A DNA stretch of 9,876 nt from an uncultured Thiomonas sp. (GTDB lineage: Bacteria; Pseudomonadota; Gammaproteobacteria; Burkholderiales; Burkholderiaceae_C): contig CALBRU010000414.1 in NCBI GenBank assembly GCA_937927695.1, positions 1-9,876 on the forward strand. Reading direction: 5' to 3'. Positions 1 through 7,001 of this stretch are shown in pieces. Made by a program: the position numbers and the translations under genes. The notes under the pieces were generated by a model that was given only the letters and a program-made list of their open reading frames with translations, searched no databases and was not told the origin of the DNA. The stretch's first letter is position 1. Each line of letters begins with the position of its first letter.

Positions 1-45
1 GAGATAAGCTAGTGACTGGAGTTCAGACGTGTGCTCTTCCGATCT
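1..45. other. Illumina TruSeq adapter contamination (not genomic)
   Basis: Positions 12-45 match the 34-base TruSeq read-2/index adapter end, finishing in CTCTTCCGATCT. Positions 1-5 (GAGAT) match the end of the P7 flow-cell side, and positions 6-11 (AAGCTA) fill the six-base index slot; from memory this is the reverse complement of TruSeq index 10 (TAGCTT). The whole 45 bases therefore read as one continuous synthetic oligonucleotide joined to genomic sequence at 46. Translating it gives the peptide fragments GVQTCALPI and MLFRS, which are typical adapter-derived artefacts in protein databases. No start codon, promoter or reading frame should be called in this interval. Confidence 0.97.
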
Positions 46-879
46 CTGCTCGGCCTGGGGTTTGCCGTGATTTTGCTGGCGGCTTATCTGCTGTCGCTGT
101 TCGGCCGCATTCCGGGCATAGGCGGGTTTCTCGGCTTTCTGCTCGGCGGGCCTTTGGTCGTGGTAGTGGCGCTGGCCTACGCCGTGCTGCTGCTCGCCGG
201 GCCGCTGATGATTGCGGCGGTCTGGCATGGCGAGGGTTTCATCGCCAGCCTGTCGCGCGCCGTGGGCATCGTCACCCAGCGGCCGCTGGAAGTGTTCATG
301 CACTTTCTGGTGCTGGGGCTGCTGGTGTTCCCGGCCGTGGCCTTCATCTTTGCCGTGGTGTTCGTGGGCAGCATGTTCGTCGGCGGATTTTTTGCCGCGG
401 GCAGTTTCGGCGGCATGGGCGTGGGGGGCTTCGGCGGTATGGGGGGTTTAGGTGGCATGCGCGGCATGGAAGGTGTGGCGCTGGGCGGTGCGGGCATGGG
501 CGGCGCGGGCCTGTCGATCGGCCTGGTGTGGTTTCTCGCCTGGTCGGTAGTGAGCCTGATTTATGTGTTGGGCATGATCTTCGTGTACCGGGCGGTGAGT
601 GAAGGCGTGGAGTCGACAGGGTCTGAGCAGATTGGGCAGAAGCTGGCCCAGTTCAAACAGAAGCTCGACGACTACAAGCCACGCCCTGCGCCCGTCACGC
701 CACCTCCACCACCTCCGGCTCATCCGGCTCATCCGGCTCCTACGGCTGAATCCCCCGATCCTTCACCGGAGCCGACTTCCCCTGCCCAAGCGGCCGACAC
801 CACACATTGCCCCGCCTGCGGCGCCGACGTCCAGCCGGACGATGCGTTTTGCGGAAGCTGCGGTCATCGGCTCAAATAA
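46..879 (+). CDS. Membrane protein with C-terminal zinc ribbon, 5' truncated
   Basis: The frame is open from the adapter junction to a TAA at 877-879, so the true start lies beyond the contig end; 277 codons are visible. The N-terminal two thirds is very hydrophobic, with about four to five likely membrane segments. The last two are separated by a loop made almost wholly of Gly, Met, Phe and Leu (about 409-510). A soluble tail follows: a charged, possibly helical stretch (GQKLAQFKQKLDDYK), a Pro-rich linker and a zinc ribbon of the form CPAC-x10-CGSC (808-861). The alternation of hydrophobic helices with cytoplasmic loops recalls small polytopic 'zinc ribbon domain-containing' proteins, but I recognise no named family and propose no activity. 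The next gene, 63 bases downstream, carries the same kind of tail, suggesting a shared operon and a related role. That the frame is a real gene is well supported; its function is unknown. Confidence 0.85.
   Translation: MLGLGFAVILLAAYLLSLFGRIPGIGGFLGFLLGGPLVVVVALAYAVLLLAGPLMIAAVWHGEGFIASLSRAVGIVTQRPLEVFMHFLVLGLLVFPAVAFIFAVVFVGSMFVGGFFAAGSFGGMGVGGFGGMGGLGGMRGMEGVALGGAGMGGAGLSIGLVWFLAWSVVSLIYVLGMIFVYRAVSEGVESTGSEQIGQKLAQFKQKLDDYKPRPAPVTPPPPPPAHPAHPAPTAESPDPSPEPTSPAQAADTTHCPACGADVQPDDAFCGSCGHRLK
712..747 (+). repeat. Four 9-base tandem units encoding a Pro/Ala/His linker
   Basis: Four in-frame nonamers lie in tandem: CCTCCGGCT, CATCCGGCT twice, then CCTACGGCT. They encode PPA-HPA-HPA-PTA inside the proline-rich linker between the membrane domain and the zinc ribbon of the first gene. 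The unit length is a multiple of three, so slippage would change linker length without breaking the frame. Confidence 0.8.
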
Positions 880-942
880 ACACGCTCCCTGAAATCGGGG
901 AAGCCAGAAAATCGCCTGCCAACACCCACCCAACCCATTGCC

Positions 943-2748
943 ATGAGTTACGAATTCTCCGACCGAAGCCAGGCGCTGAACCTGCCCAATCCCTACCGCA
1001 TCGAAAACCTGTTTCTCTACTTTGCCGCAGCGGCGCTGTTGGGAGCGGGGCTGGTGGTGCTGTTTCAGGTGCGCGGACATTTGCAGGCGGGAATCGATGC
1101 GCGCGGCGCTTCGGCGCTGGTGCTCGCCGTGCTGTTGCTGTCGGGCGGTATCGCCTGGATGTGGCGAGCGTTCAGCCAGCTCAATTATTTTGTCGGGCGC
1201 GGTTTGCCGCGCGGCCTGGCCCCCGAAATTCCAGAAGGCCAGGACGGCTCCAGCAAAGCCGGGCAGGAGGTGCGCGAGCTGCTGCGCAACGGGGCGGTGT
1301 TTTTTGAAGACCCGGGCAGCAACCCGCTGTATCGCTTCATGCCCAACCTGATTTTCGCGCCCTATGCGGTGCGCGCCGCAGCGCACCGGCTGGCGCAGAA
1401 CGGGGTGGCGCTGGCGGCCTATATCGTCAGCATGGCGCTGGCGCTGCTGGTGTTTTCGAATGCGCTGACCGCAAGCTGGCTGGGCCTGTTTTATCTGGTG
1501 CTCGGCTATCGGGTGATCTTCCAGCCGATGATCCGCGGCAACCTCACCGCCCAGTCGAACACGGTACAGAACGCCAAGCTGAGCATCGGTCTGCTGGTGT
1601 TGCTGGTGGTGGCAGCGGTGATCGGCCCGGTGCTGCTGGCCTTGTTCAGCGCGCAGTTGCCAGCGCTGCCGCAACTGCAGATCAACAGCGCGCTGTTTTT
1701 CAGCGCCATCGCCGCTTTCGTGGCGACGGTTCTGGGGCTGGCGACCTTGAAGGAGCAGATGGGGCCGCCGCCGCAGTCCGTCGGGTCGGCGCAGACCACC
1801 GAGGTGTGCACCATGAACTCGCACCCGGCGAAGCTGATGGAGCAGGTCGACCGCATGCTGATGGAACGCTGGAAAGAGGCCATTCCCAACCGGCGCTATC
1901 TGCGGCAATCGCCCGAGGTCAAGGGGCGTCAGGGCCAGTTCCGGCTGGAGTTGGTGGAAGAAACCCAGCCGATGCCGCGCGAGCGTGCCACGCCCTCGAG
2001 CCTGAGCCATGCCATGGCACTGCCGCAGTTCCGCTGGCTGGTGTTGCTCTCGGCCTGGTTTGCGCTGCTGATGGTGATTGTTGCGGTGGGCGCTTATGGC
2101 CTGGCCCACGCTTTGTTGCAGGGCGGCGATCTGTCTTTCTGGATCATGCTGACTCTGGGGCTGAGTGTGGCGGCGGTGTATGCGCTGCGCAGTGCGCATG
2201 CCCTGTGGGGACGCTACGACTTTCGTTCCACCGTGATCTGGGTCGATATTCAGGGCAGCTATGAATCGGCGCGCATGGAAATGGGCAATGTGCTGGCCGA
2301 CCGGCTCAAGACGGAAAAAGATGTCATCAACATCGAAGCCATGACCTTGCGGGTCTGGGCGTCCGAGATCGACACGGTGCTGTTCGAGCGCACCGGCCCG
2401 CGACAGGTGCTGGCCATGCGCGGGCTGCCCGATGTGGCGCGGGGCATGGCGACCGAATTGCGCGGTTTTGGTCAGGAGCGCCCCACCTTGATCGCGCCGC
2501 AGTCCAGCCTCGATGCGGAGCGCGCGGCGCATATCGGTAAGTTCAATCAGTTGCTCGGCGGCGGCGCGGAGTCGGCCGCGGCACTGCCTGCGGCGACTGC
2601 CCAGGCTCTAGGGCTGATGCCCGCCGCGCCGGCGGCTGAATCTGCCTCGACCACGCCTTCTCTGAAAGGGCGATTCTGTTCGCAATGTGGCACGCAGACG
2701 GCTCCGGAAGACCGGTTTTGCGGCGCTTGCGGAAATGCTTTGGCCTGA
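943..2748 (+). CDS. Polytopic membrane protein with C-terminal zinc ribbon, function unknown
   Basis: A 601-residue protein. Hydrophobic segments suggest about eight membrane helices, roughly at residues 22-42, 56-74, 154-174, 177-196, 213-235, 248-267, 364-386 and 398-416. A hydrophilic region (about 270-360) splits them into two groups. After the last helix comes a soluble domain (about 420-540, with the stretch TVIWVDIQGSYESARMEMGN), an Ala-rich linker, and a zinc ribbon whose ligands would be Cys579, Cys582, Cys593 and Cys596. The spacing CxxC-x10-CxxC is identical to that of the upstream gene. The ATG at 943 has no clear Shine-Dalgarno; the bases before it are C/A rich. The phospholipase gene follows within 30 bases, consistent with co-transcription. 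I do not recognise the family. A zinc ribbon on a membrane protein could mediate protein contacts or sensing, but that is inference. Confidence 0.88.
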   Translation: MSYEFSDRSQALNLPNPYRIENLFLYFAAAALLGAGLVVLFQVRGHLQAGIDARGASALVLAVLLLSGGIAWMWRAFSQLNYFVGRGLPRGLAPEIPEGQDGSSKAGQEVRELLRNGAVFFEDPGSNPLYRFMPNLIFAPYAVRAAAHRLAQNGVALAAYIVSMALALLVFSNALTASWLGLFYLVLGYRVIFQPMIRGNLTAQSNTVQNAKLSIGLLVLLVVAAVIGPVLLALFSAQLPALPQLQINSALFFSAIAAFVATVLGLATLKEQMGPPPQSVGSAQTTEVCTMNSHPAKLMEQVDRMLMERWKEAIPNRRYLRQSPEVKGRQGQFRLELVEETQPMPRERATPSSLSHAMALPQFRWLVLLSAWFALLMVIVAVGAYGLAHALLQGGDLSFWIMLTLGLSVAAVYALRSAHALWGRYDFRSTVIWVDIQGSYESARMEMGNVLADRLKTEKDVINIEAMTLRVWASEIDTVLFERTGPRQVLAMRGLPDVARGMATELRGFGQERPTLIAPQSSLDAERAAHIGKFNQLLGGGAESAAALPAATAQALGLMPAAPAAESASTTPSLKGRFCSQCGTQTAPEDRFCGACGNALA

Positions 2749-2764
2749 GTGCCAGGTAAGGGCC

Positions 2765-2770
2765 GAGAGA
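2765..2770 (+). promoter_or_regulatory. Probable ribosome binding site for the patatin gene
   Basis: GAGAGA lies eight bases before the ATG at 2779. The in-frame GTG at 2749, immediately after the previous stop, has no purine-rich stretch in front of it. The ATG also places a signal peptide right at the N terminus, so this site decides the start in favour of 2779. Confidence 0.5.
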
Positions 2771-2778
2771 AAGTTCGC

Positions 2779-5067
2779 ATGCGGCAATTTCCGGGCTACA
2801 GGCGGATTCGGAGCGCGGCGGCTGCGTGCCTGATCGGCGCACTGGTCGCCGGCGGATTGTCGCTGCTGCCTGCCGCCGCTCAAACACCTTCCGCGCCCGC
2901 GCTTGCACCCACCGTCGTGCCCGGCAAGACCTGTCTCGTGCTCTCGGGCGGCGGGGCGCGGGGGCTGGCGCACATCGGCGCGCTGGAGGCTTTGCAGCAA
3001 CTGCGCGTGCCGATCGACTGCATTGCGGGCACCAGCATGGGCGCCATCATCGGCGGGCTGTATGCCGAGGGTGTGTCGGTGGACGTGCTGCGCAGTCAGG
3101 TTTCGGGCATGGACTGGGCCAGCGTGCTCTCCAGTCGCCCGGCGCGCGAAGGGCTCGCCTTCCGCCGTAAACGGGCCGACGAGCAAATGCCCGGCGGCAT
3201 CGAGTTCGGGTTGAGCGATCACGGCCAAGTGCAGTTTCCCAACGCGGCGGTCAACACCACCCAGCTTGAACAGGTGCTGACCAACCTCACCCTGCCCGCG
3301 CTGACCGTGCGCGATTTCAACGATCTGCCGATTCCCTTCCGCGCCGTGGCGACCAATATGGTGACGGGCAAGAAGGTCATCCTGCAGCAGGGCGTGCTGG
3401 CCACGGCTCTGCGCGCGAGCATGTCGGTGCCGGGGGTGTTTCCGCCCACCGAGTTTGGCGGCGCCCTGCTGGGCGATGGCGGACTGGTGGACAACCTGCC
3501 GGTGGATGTGGCGCGCGACATGGGGGCGCAGCATGTGGTGGCGATCAATATCGGCACGCCGCTGGCGTCGCGCGAGTCGCTGGACAACATCGTCGGACTG
3601 ACCTCGCAGATGATCAATATTCTGATCGAGCAGAACATCCGCGCACAGATCGCCACGCTCAAGCCGGGCGACGTGCTCATCTCGCCCGACCTCGGCGATC
3701 TGTCCTCGCTCGATTTTCAGGCGGGCGACCGCGCCATCAAAATCGGCTATGACGCGGTGATGGCCGCCCGCGCGCAGCTTGAACCGCTGGCCTTGCCGCT
3801 CGCGCAGTACGCGCAGTGGCGCGACGCCTTCGCCCGCCGGGCGCAGTCGCTGGTGGCGCAGCTGCAGTTCAACACGCCGCTGGCCGGGGTGGAAGTGCGT
3901 GGGCTGTCTGCGGGCATTGATCAAACCTTGAAAGCCCGGCTGGAGCAAAAGCCCGGCGAGCCGCTGCAGTTCGACAAAGTGCGCACCGATGTCGATCGCC
4001 TCTTCGGCAGCGGCGATTTTTCGCGGGTGGATTACCGCCTAGTTTCCGGTCGGCGCGGACAGGTGCTCGAATATCGCCTGCAGGACAAGCCCTGGGGTCC
4101 CAACTATCTGCGCTTCGGGCTCGGGCTCTATACCGATCTGCGCAACCAGTCGCGGTTTTCGCTGCAGCTCTCGCAGCGGCGGCCGTGGCTCAACAGTCTG
4201 GGCGGCGAGTGGCGCAACGATCTGCAGATCGGCTGGCGCAACCGCTGGATGTCCGAGCTGTACCAGCCCATCACGCGCGGTGGCTGGCTGTTCGCCTCGC
4301 CCTATCTCGATCTGGACGCGCGGCCCGTCGATGTGTATTCCGGCAACAATCCCGTGCTGCGCTACCGCCTCACCACGCAGCGCGTGGGCCTGGATCTGGG
4401 CGTGCCCCTGGGCGACTACGGCGAATTGCGCGCCGGCCTGAGCCGGGCGAACATCTACGGCACCTATCTGCTCGGGACGCCGCCGCTGAACAACAGCAGC
4501 GCCCTGCTGCGCGAAGGCGGCATGCGGCTGCTGGTGCTGGCCGACCGGCTCGATCATGCCTACTTTCCCCGCAAAGGCTGGAGCGGGCGAGGCGAGCTGT
4601 TTTTTGCCCGCACCGCGCTGGGCAGCGATGCCAATTACGACCGCATCGACCTCTCCGGGCAAGACGTCGCCAGCTTCGGGCGGCACACCGTAGAGGTGGC
4701 GGCCCGGGTGGCCAGCTTCCGCGACCGTGCCGGGCTGCTCAATCTCGACTACCTCTCGCTCGGCGGCTTCGACGCGCTGGGCGGCTATCGCGAAGGCCAG
4801 CTCATCGGCAACTACCTGATCTATGGCCGCATCGGTTATCGCTACGAACTGGTCACGCCCGGACTGTTTGGCGGCGCCGCCTATCTTGGGCTGGCCTACG
4901 AGCGCGGCAACACCTGGGCGCAGCGCTCACAGGTCAGCCTGAGCGATCTGCGTTCGAGCACCAGTGTGTATCTCGGCACCGATACGCCGCTGGGCCCGGT
5001 GTATTTCGGCCTGGGCAAGGCGCCAGGGCAGAAAGTCAACTTCTATCTCACTCTGGGTCGTCCGTGA
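2779..5067 (+). CDS. Patatin-like phospholipase with Omp85-type barrel (type Vd, PlpD-like)
   Basis: A 762-residue protein that should be Sec-exported and then inserted in the outer membrane. Residues 1-34 form a signal peptide: a basic n-region, a hydrophobic core and a PAAA-Q cleavage site. The patatin domain (about 50-345) shows the oxyanion loop GGGARG (57-62), the nucleophile motif GTSMG with Ser86, and the DGG motif with Asp233, so the Ser-Asp catalytic dyad is intact and lipid acyl hydrolase activity is expected. Residues about 368-434 look like one POTRA domain (LAGVEVRGL onward). From about 440 to the end alternating aromatic and hydrophobic strands match the surface antigen (Omp85) barrel of type Vd autotransporters. 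Overall length is close to PlpD of Pseudomonas. The protein ends in NFYLTLGRP, so the last Phe is not terminal as in many beta-signals. Whether the lipase domain is released or stays surface-bound cannot be read here. The longer GTG start at 2749 is less likely. Confidence 0.93.
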   Translation: MRQFPGYRRIRSAAAACLIGALVAGGLSLLPAAAQTPSAPALAPTVVPGKTCLVLSGGGARGLAHIGALEALQQLRVPIDCIAGTSMGAIIGGLYAEGVSVDVLRSQVSGMDWASVLSSRPAREGLAFRRKRADEQMPGGIEFGLSDHGQVQFPNAAVNTTQLEQVLTNLTLPALTVRDFNDLPIPFRAVATNMVTGKKVILQQGVLATALRASMSVPGVFPPTEFGGALLGDGGLVDNLPVDVARDMGAQHVVAINIGTPLASRESLDNIVGLTSQMINILIEQNIRAQIATLKPGDVLISPDLGDLSSLDFQAGDRAIKIGYDAVMAARAQLEPLALPLAQYAQWRDAFARRAQSLVAQLQFNTPLAGVEVRGLSAGIDQTLKARLEQKPGEPLQFDKVRTDVDRLFGSGDFSRVDYRLVSGRRGQVLEYRLQDKPWGPNYLRFGLGLYTDLRNQSRFSLQLSQRRPWLNSLGGEWRNDLQIGWRNRWMSELYQPITRGGWLFASPYLDLDARPVDVYSGNNPVLRYRLTTQRVGLDLGVPLGDYGELRAGLSRANIYGTYLLGTPPLNNSSALLREGGMRLLVLADRLDHAYFPRKGWSGRGELFFARTALGSDANYDRIDLSGQDVASFGRHTVEVAARVASFRDRAGLLNLDYLSLGGFDALGGYREGQLIGNYLIYGRIGYRYELVTPGLFGGAAYLGLAYERGNTWAQRSQVSLSDLRSSTSVYLGTDTPLGPVYFGLGKAPGQKVNFYLTLGRP

Positions 5068-5797
5068 GGTCGCTCGCCGCGCCGGACTCCCCCTCGGATT
5101 CGGAACCCTCTGCCGGCCGCGCAGCATCCTCCAGCCAGCTTTCAATGAGCTGCGACGCCGATTCAATGCCCGACAGCTTGGTGGCTGAAAACAGTTGCAG
5201 CGAAATTGGCGCCGTCATGCCCACCGCCTGTGCGTGCTGCGCGAGTTGATCGCGTGCCGCCTGCGCGGCGCGCTGTCCCTCCTGACGGTTGAGCTTGTCG
5301 GCCTTGGTCAGCAGCACATGCAGCGGCACGCTGGCCGGGGCCATGAAAGCCAGCAGGCTCAGATCGGTTTCGGTCAGCCCCAGACGCGAATCGGCCAGCA
5401 GAATCAGCCCGACCAGCGGCCCGCGCTCGGCCAGATACTGGGCCAGAAACAACTGCCAGCGCTTTTTGTCGGTCTTGGCCACCGCCGCATAACCGTAGCC
5501 CGGCAGATCGACCAGCAATCCGCTGGGCGAGTCTTTTGGGCCGACGGCGAAAAAATTGATGTGCTGAGTACGGCCCGGCGTTTTGGAGGCGAACGCCAGT
5601 TGCCGCTGCTGACACAGGGTGTTGATCGCGGTGGATTTGCCGGCGTTGGAGCGGCCGACAAAGGCGATTTCAGGCAACCCGGTAACGGGCAGGTTCTCCA
5701 TCGAAGAACTCGTCACCATAAAACGCGCACTGTGGAGCAAGGGGCTGAAACGCACCTGCGGGGGGGTTGACCTGCTGGAATTCCCTATATTCGCCAT
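5048..5797 (-). CDS. engB: EngB/YsxC/YihA GTPase, ribosome biogenesis
   Basis: A 249-residue TRAFAC-class GTPase with all five G motifs: G1 GRSNAGKS (48-55), the G2 region TPGRTQ (73-78), G3 DLPGYG (97-102), G4 TKAD (164-167) and G5 SATK (204-207). TPGRTQ followed by INFF and the DLPGYGYA stretch are characteristic of EngB rather than Era or Der. In characterised bacteria this family binds the large ribosomal subunit late in assembly and is usually essential. The protein is longer than the roughly 200-210 residues common in the family because of an acidic, Ser/Glu-rich tail (about 225-249) that should be disordered. The ATG at 5797 lacks a clear Shine-Dalgarno. It is kept because the sequence before G1 (PLLHSARFMVTS) resembles the usual EngB N terminus, which argues against an internal start. 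The last 20 bases overlap the 3' end of the convergent phospholipase gene. Confidence 0.96.
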   Translation of the reverse strand: MANIGNSSRSTPPQVRFSPLLHSARFMVTSSSMENLPVTGLPEIAFVGRSNAGKSTAINTLCQQRQLAFASKTPGRTQHINFFAVGPKDSPSGLLVDLPGYGYAAVAKTDKKRWQLFLAQYLAERGPLVGLILLADSRLGLTETDLSLLAFMAPASVPLHVLLTKADKLNRQEGQRAAQAARDQLAQHAQAVGMTAPISLQLFSATKLSGIESASQLIESWLEDAARPAEGSESEGESGAASDLTDDPE

Positions 5798-5803
5798 AAC
5801 TTA

Positions 5804-5833
5804 TGTATCGGTAGGATGCGCCATCTTGTGCAA
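5804..5833 (-). promoter_or_regulatory. Weak candidate promoter for engB
   Basis: On the minus strand TTGCAC (5828-5833) is followed after 18 bases by GATACA (5804-5809), which matches the -10 consensus at only three positions. Transcription from it would begin almost at the start codon, leaving little room for a leader, in keeping with the absent Shine-Dalgarno. This is pattern matching only. Confidence 0.2.
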
Positions 5834-5909
5834 ACAGACTGGCCGGGTGCAGCAAAGGGCTGCGCTCTCGCCGGTGTTCGAGCCGCGCGGCGCAGTGCAT
5901 TGTCGCTGT

Positions 5910-5938
5910 TTGTCATTGTTAGTCCGGCGCGGGCGAAT
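5910..5938 (+). promoter_or_regulatory. Weak candidate promoter for the cytochrome c gene
   Basis: TTGTCA (5910-5915) matches the -35 consensus at five of six positions. At 17-base spacing the -10 would be GCGAAT (5933-5938), matching three of six. It lies within the 159-base region between the divergent engB and cytochrome genes, where at least one promoter in each direction is expected. Confidence 0.22.
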
Positions 5939-5956
5939 TTCTGATGGATCGCTTTC

Positions 5957-6673
5957 ATGCCCACCCCTTCGGTTGCAGTGCGCGTTGTCTTGATTCTTGC
6001 CGGCCTGTCGCTGGTGTCTGCCCCATCTTGGGGCGCCGACGCTCCGGCGGCTGCGGCGTCCAGTGTCAGCGAAACTTCCTTTCCCGCGCCCACGCCGGCG
6101 CAGCTTCAGGCGGGCGCCAAGGTGGCGCAGACCTGCGCTGCCTGCCACGGCATCGACGGCAACGCCACTTCGACCGAATTTCCCAAGCTGGCCGGGCAGC
6201 ATGCCGACTATCTGGTCAAGCAGTTGCACGACTATCGCATCGCCAAGGGCGCCAAACACCCGGCGCGGGTCAACGCCATCATGAATGGCATGGCGGCAAC
6301 GCTGACCGATGCGCAAATCCGAGATGTCGCGCTGTATTACAGCCGCCAGACCTTCAAGCCCGGGGTGGCCTTTGCCGACAAAAAAGAGTTGAAACTCGGC
6401 CAGGCGATCTGGATGGCGGGCATTCCCGACCGGGCCGTACCGGCGTGCGTATCGTGCCACGGCCCGGGCGGCGCGGGCATGCCTTCGCGCTATCCGCGTA
6501 TCGGCGGGCAGTGGCAGGGCTACCTGGAAATGGAACTGCAGATGTTCCGCAACGACCGCCGCACCAACAGCCCAGAAATGCACGACATCGCCTCGCGCAT
6601 GACCGACAAGCAGATCACCGCCGTGGCCGAGTATGCGGCGGGCTTGCGCGCCCCGTCCGAGTTGCGGCGCTGA
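5957..6673 (+). CDS. Diheme cytochrome c4-like protein, periplasmic
   Basis: A 238-residue exported electron carrier. Residues 1-27 form a signal peptide (core VVLILAGLSLV, likely cleavage after SWGA). The mature protein has two tandem class I cytochrome c domains with covalent heme sites CAACH (60-64) and CVSCH (164-168). The likely axial methionines are Met109 and Met208, which align when the two halves are compared (MNGMAATLTDAQI against MHDIASRMTDKQI). This two-domain layout, and motifs such as FPKLAGQHADYLVKQL and YPRIGGQWQGYLEMEL, are typical of cytochrome c4, which passes electrons towards terminal oxidases in several proteobacteria. The ATG at 5957 is preceded by only a weak TGGA. The genes for System II heme attachment lie just downstream on the same strand, so the substrate sits beside its maturation machinery. 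The electron partner cannot be read from the sequence. Confidence 0.94.
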   Translation: MPTPSVAVRVVLILAGLSLVSAPSWGADAPAAAASSVSETSFPAPTPAQLQAGAKVAQTCAACHGIDGNATSTEFPKLAGQHADYLVKQLHDYRIAKGAKHPARVNAIMNGMAATLTDAQIRDVALYYSRQTFKPGVAFADKKELKLGQAIWMAGIPDRAVPACVSCHGPGGAGMPSRYPRIGGQWQGYLEMELQMFRNDRRTNSPEMHDIASRMTDKQITAVAEYAAGLRAPSELRR

Positions 6674-6894
6674 ATCGGGCCGCGCCTCCAGCCGAAAGGC
6701 GACCGATACGCTCTGTTACCGGAACTTTCGCCCGCCAGGCATGCTCTGTCCTACGGCGAGACCAAGGGTGAGAGTTAGGGTCTGATGGTTTGGGTTTGGG
6801 TTGAAATGACCCGGCACGAACAGCCGCTCGCTCAGCGGAAAACCACGCTGTCCCGGCCTGGCGCATGACACCTCTGGCCTGTGGGATGTCAAAT

Positions 6895-6920
6895 TTGAGG
6901 TTTTTCTGTTTTGTTATATT
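6895..6920 (+). promoter_or_regulatory. Candidate extended -10 promoter for resB-ccsA
   Basis: TGTTATATT (6912-6920) is an extended -10 element: TG, one base, then TATATT, which matches TATAAT at five of six positions. The -35 match is poor: TTGAGG (6895-6900) is only 14 bases away and the 17-base position reads AATTTG, but extended -10 promoters depend less on it. It sits in the only strongly AT-rich patch of the gap and predicts a start near 6927, giving a leader of roughly 155 bases. Confidence 0.45.
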
Positions 6921-6987
6921 GATTCGTTGATTTTTTCAAGCCATTGCATCTGTCATACCTGTCTTCGATGCCGTCCACCTCCCCTTT

Positions 6988-7001
6988 TGCGGCGTGCCGC
7001 A
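6988..7001 (+). repeat. Short GC palindrome in the resB leader
   Basis: TGCGGCGTGCCGCA is an inverted repeat whose arms (TGCGG and CCGCA) can form a five-pair stem with a four-base CGTG loop in RNA. It lies about 80 bases before the resB start. It is not followed by a T-run, so it is not an intrinsic terminator. A regulatory role is possible but unsupported. Confidence 0.4.

Noticed and set aside
12..602. Open frame of 196 codons starting in the adapter
   Set aside because: Its first codons are the known adapter translation, and the rest is Arg/Gly/Ala-rich, out-of-frame shadow of the membrane protein gene.
763..2532. 589-codon open frame on the minus strand
   Set aside because: It lies opposite the second zinc-ribbon protein. 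The product is rich in Arg, Gln and His with no domain pattern, as expected of an antisense frame in GC-rich DNA; the plus-strand frame has membrane helices and a zinc ribbon.
2749..2778. GTG at 2749 as the start of the phospholipase gene
   Set aside because: It has no ribosome site and adds ten polar residues before the signal peptide; the ATG at 2779 has a purine-rich site at proper spacing.
2608..3948. 446-codon open frame on the minus strand
   Set aside because: Antisense to the patatin domain, whose catalytic motifs are on the plus strand; the product has shadow composition.
5195..5770. 191-codon plus-strand frame opposite engB
   Set aside because: EngB on the minus strand has all five G motifs in order; this frame is its complement and shows no motif.
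5944..6771. 275-codon plus-strand frame overlapping the cytochrome gene and extending past it
   Set aside because: It is in another frame, lacks CxxCH motifs and a signal peptide, and has typical shadow composition; the cytochrome frame explains the region.
6826..6840. Hairpin CCGCT-loop-AGCGG as a terminator after the cytochrome gene
   Set aside because: The stem is short and is followed by A rather than T on the plus strand; on the minus strand the T-run precedes the stem. It is also about 150 bases beyond the stop codon.
6927..6939. FNR/Anr-like site TTGATTTTTTCAA
   Set aside because: The inverted half-sites are one base too close to match TTGAT-N4-ATCAA, and the inner bases do not fit. 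In an AT-rich island such a partial match is easily chance.
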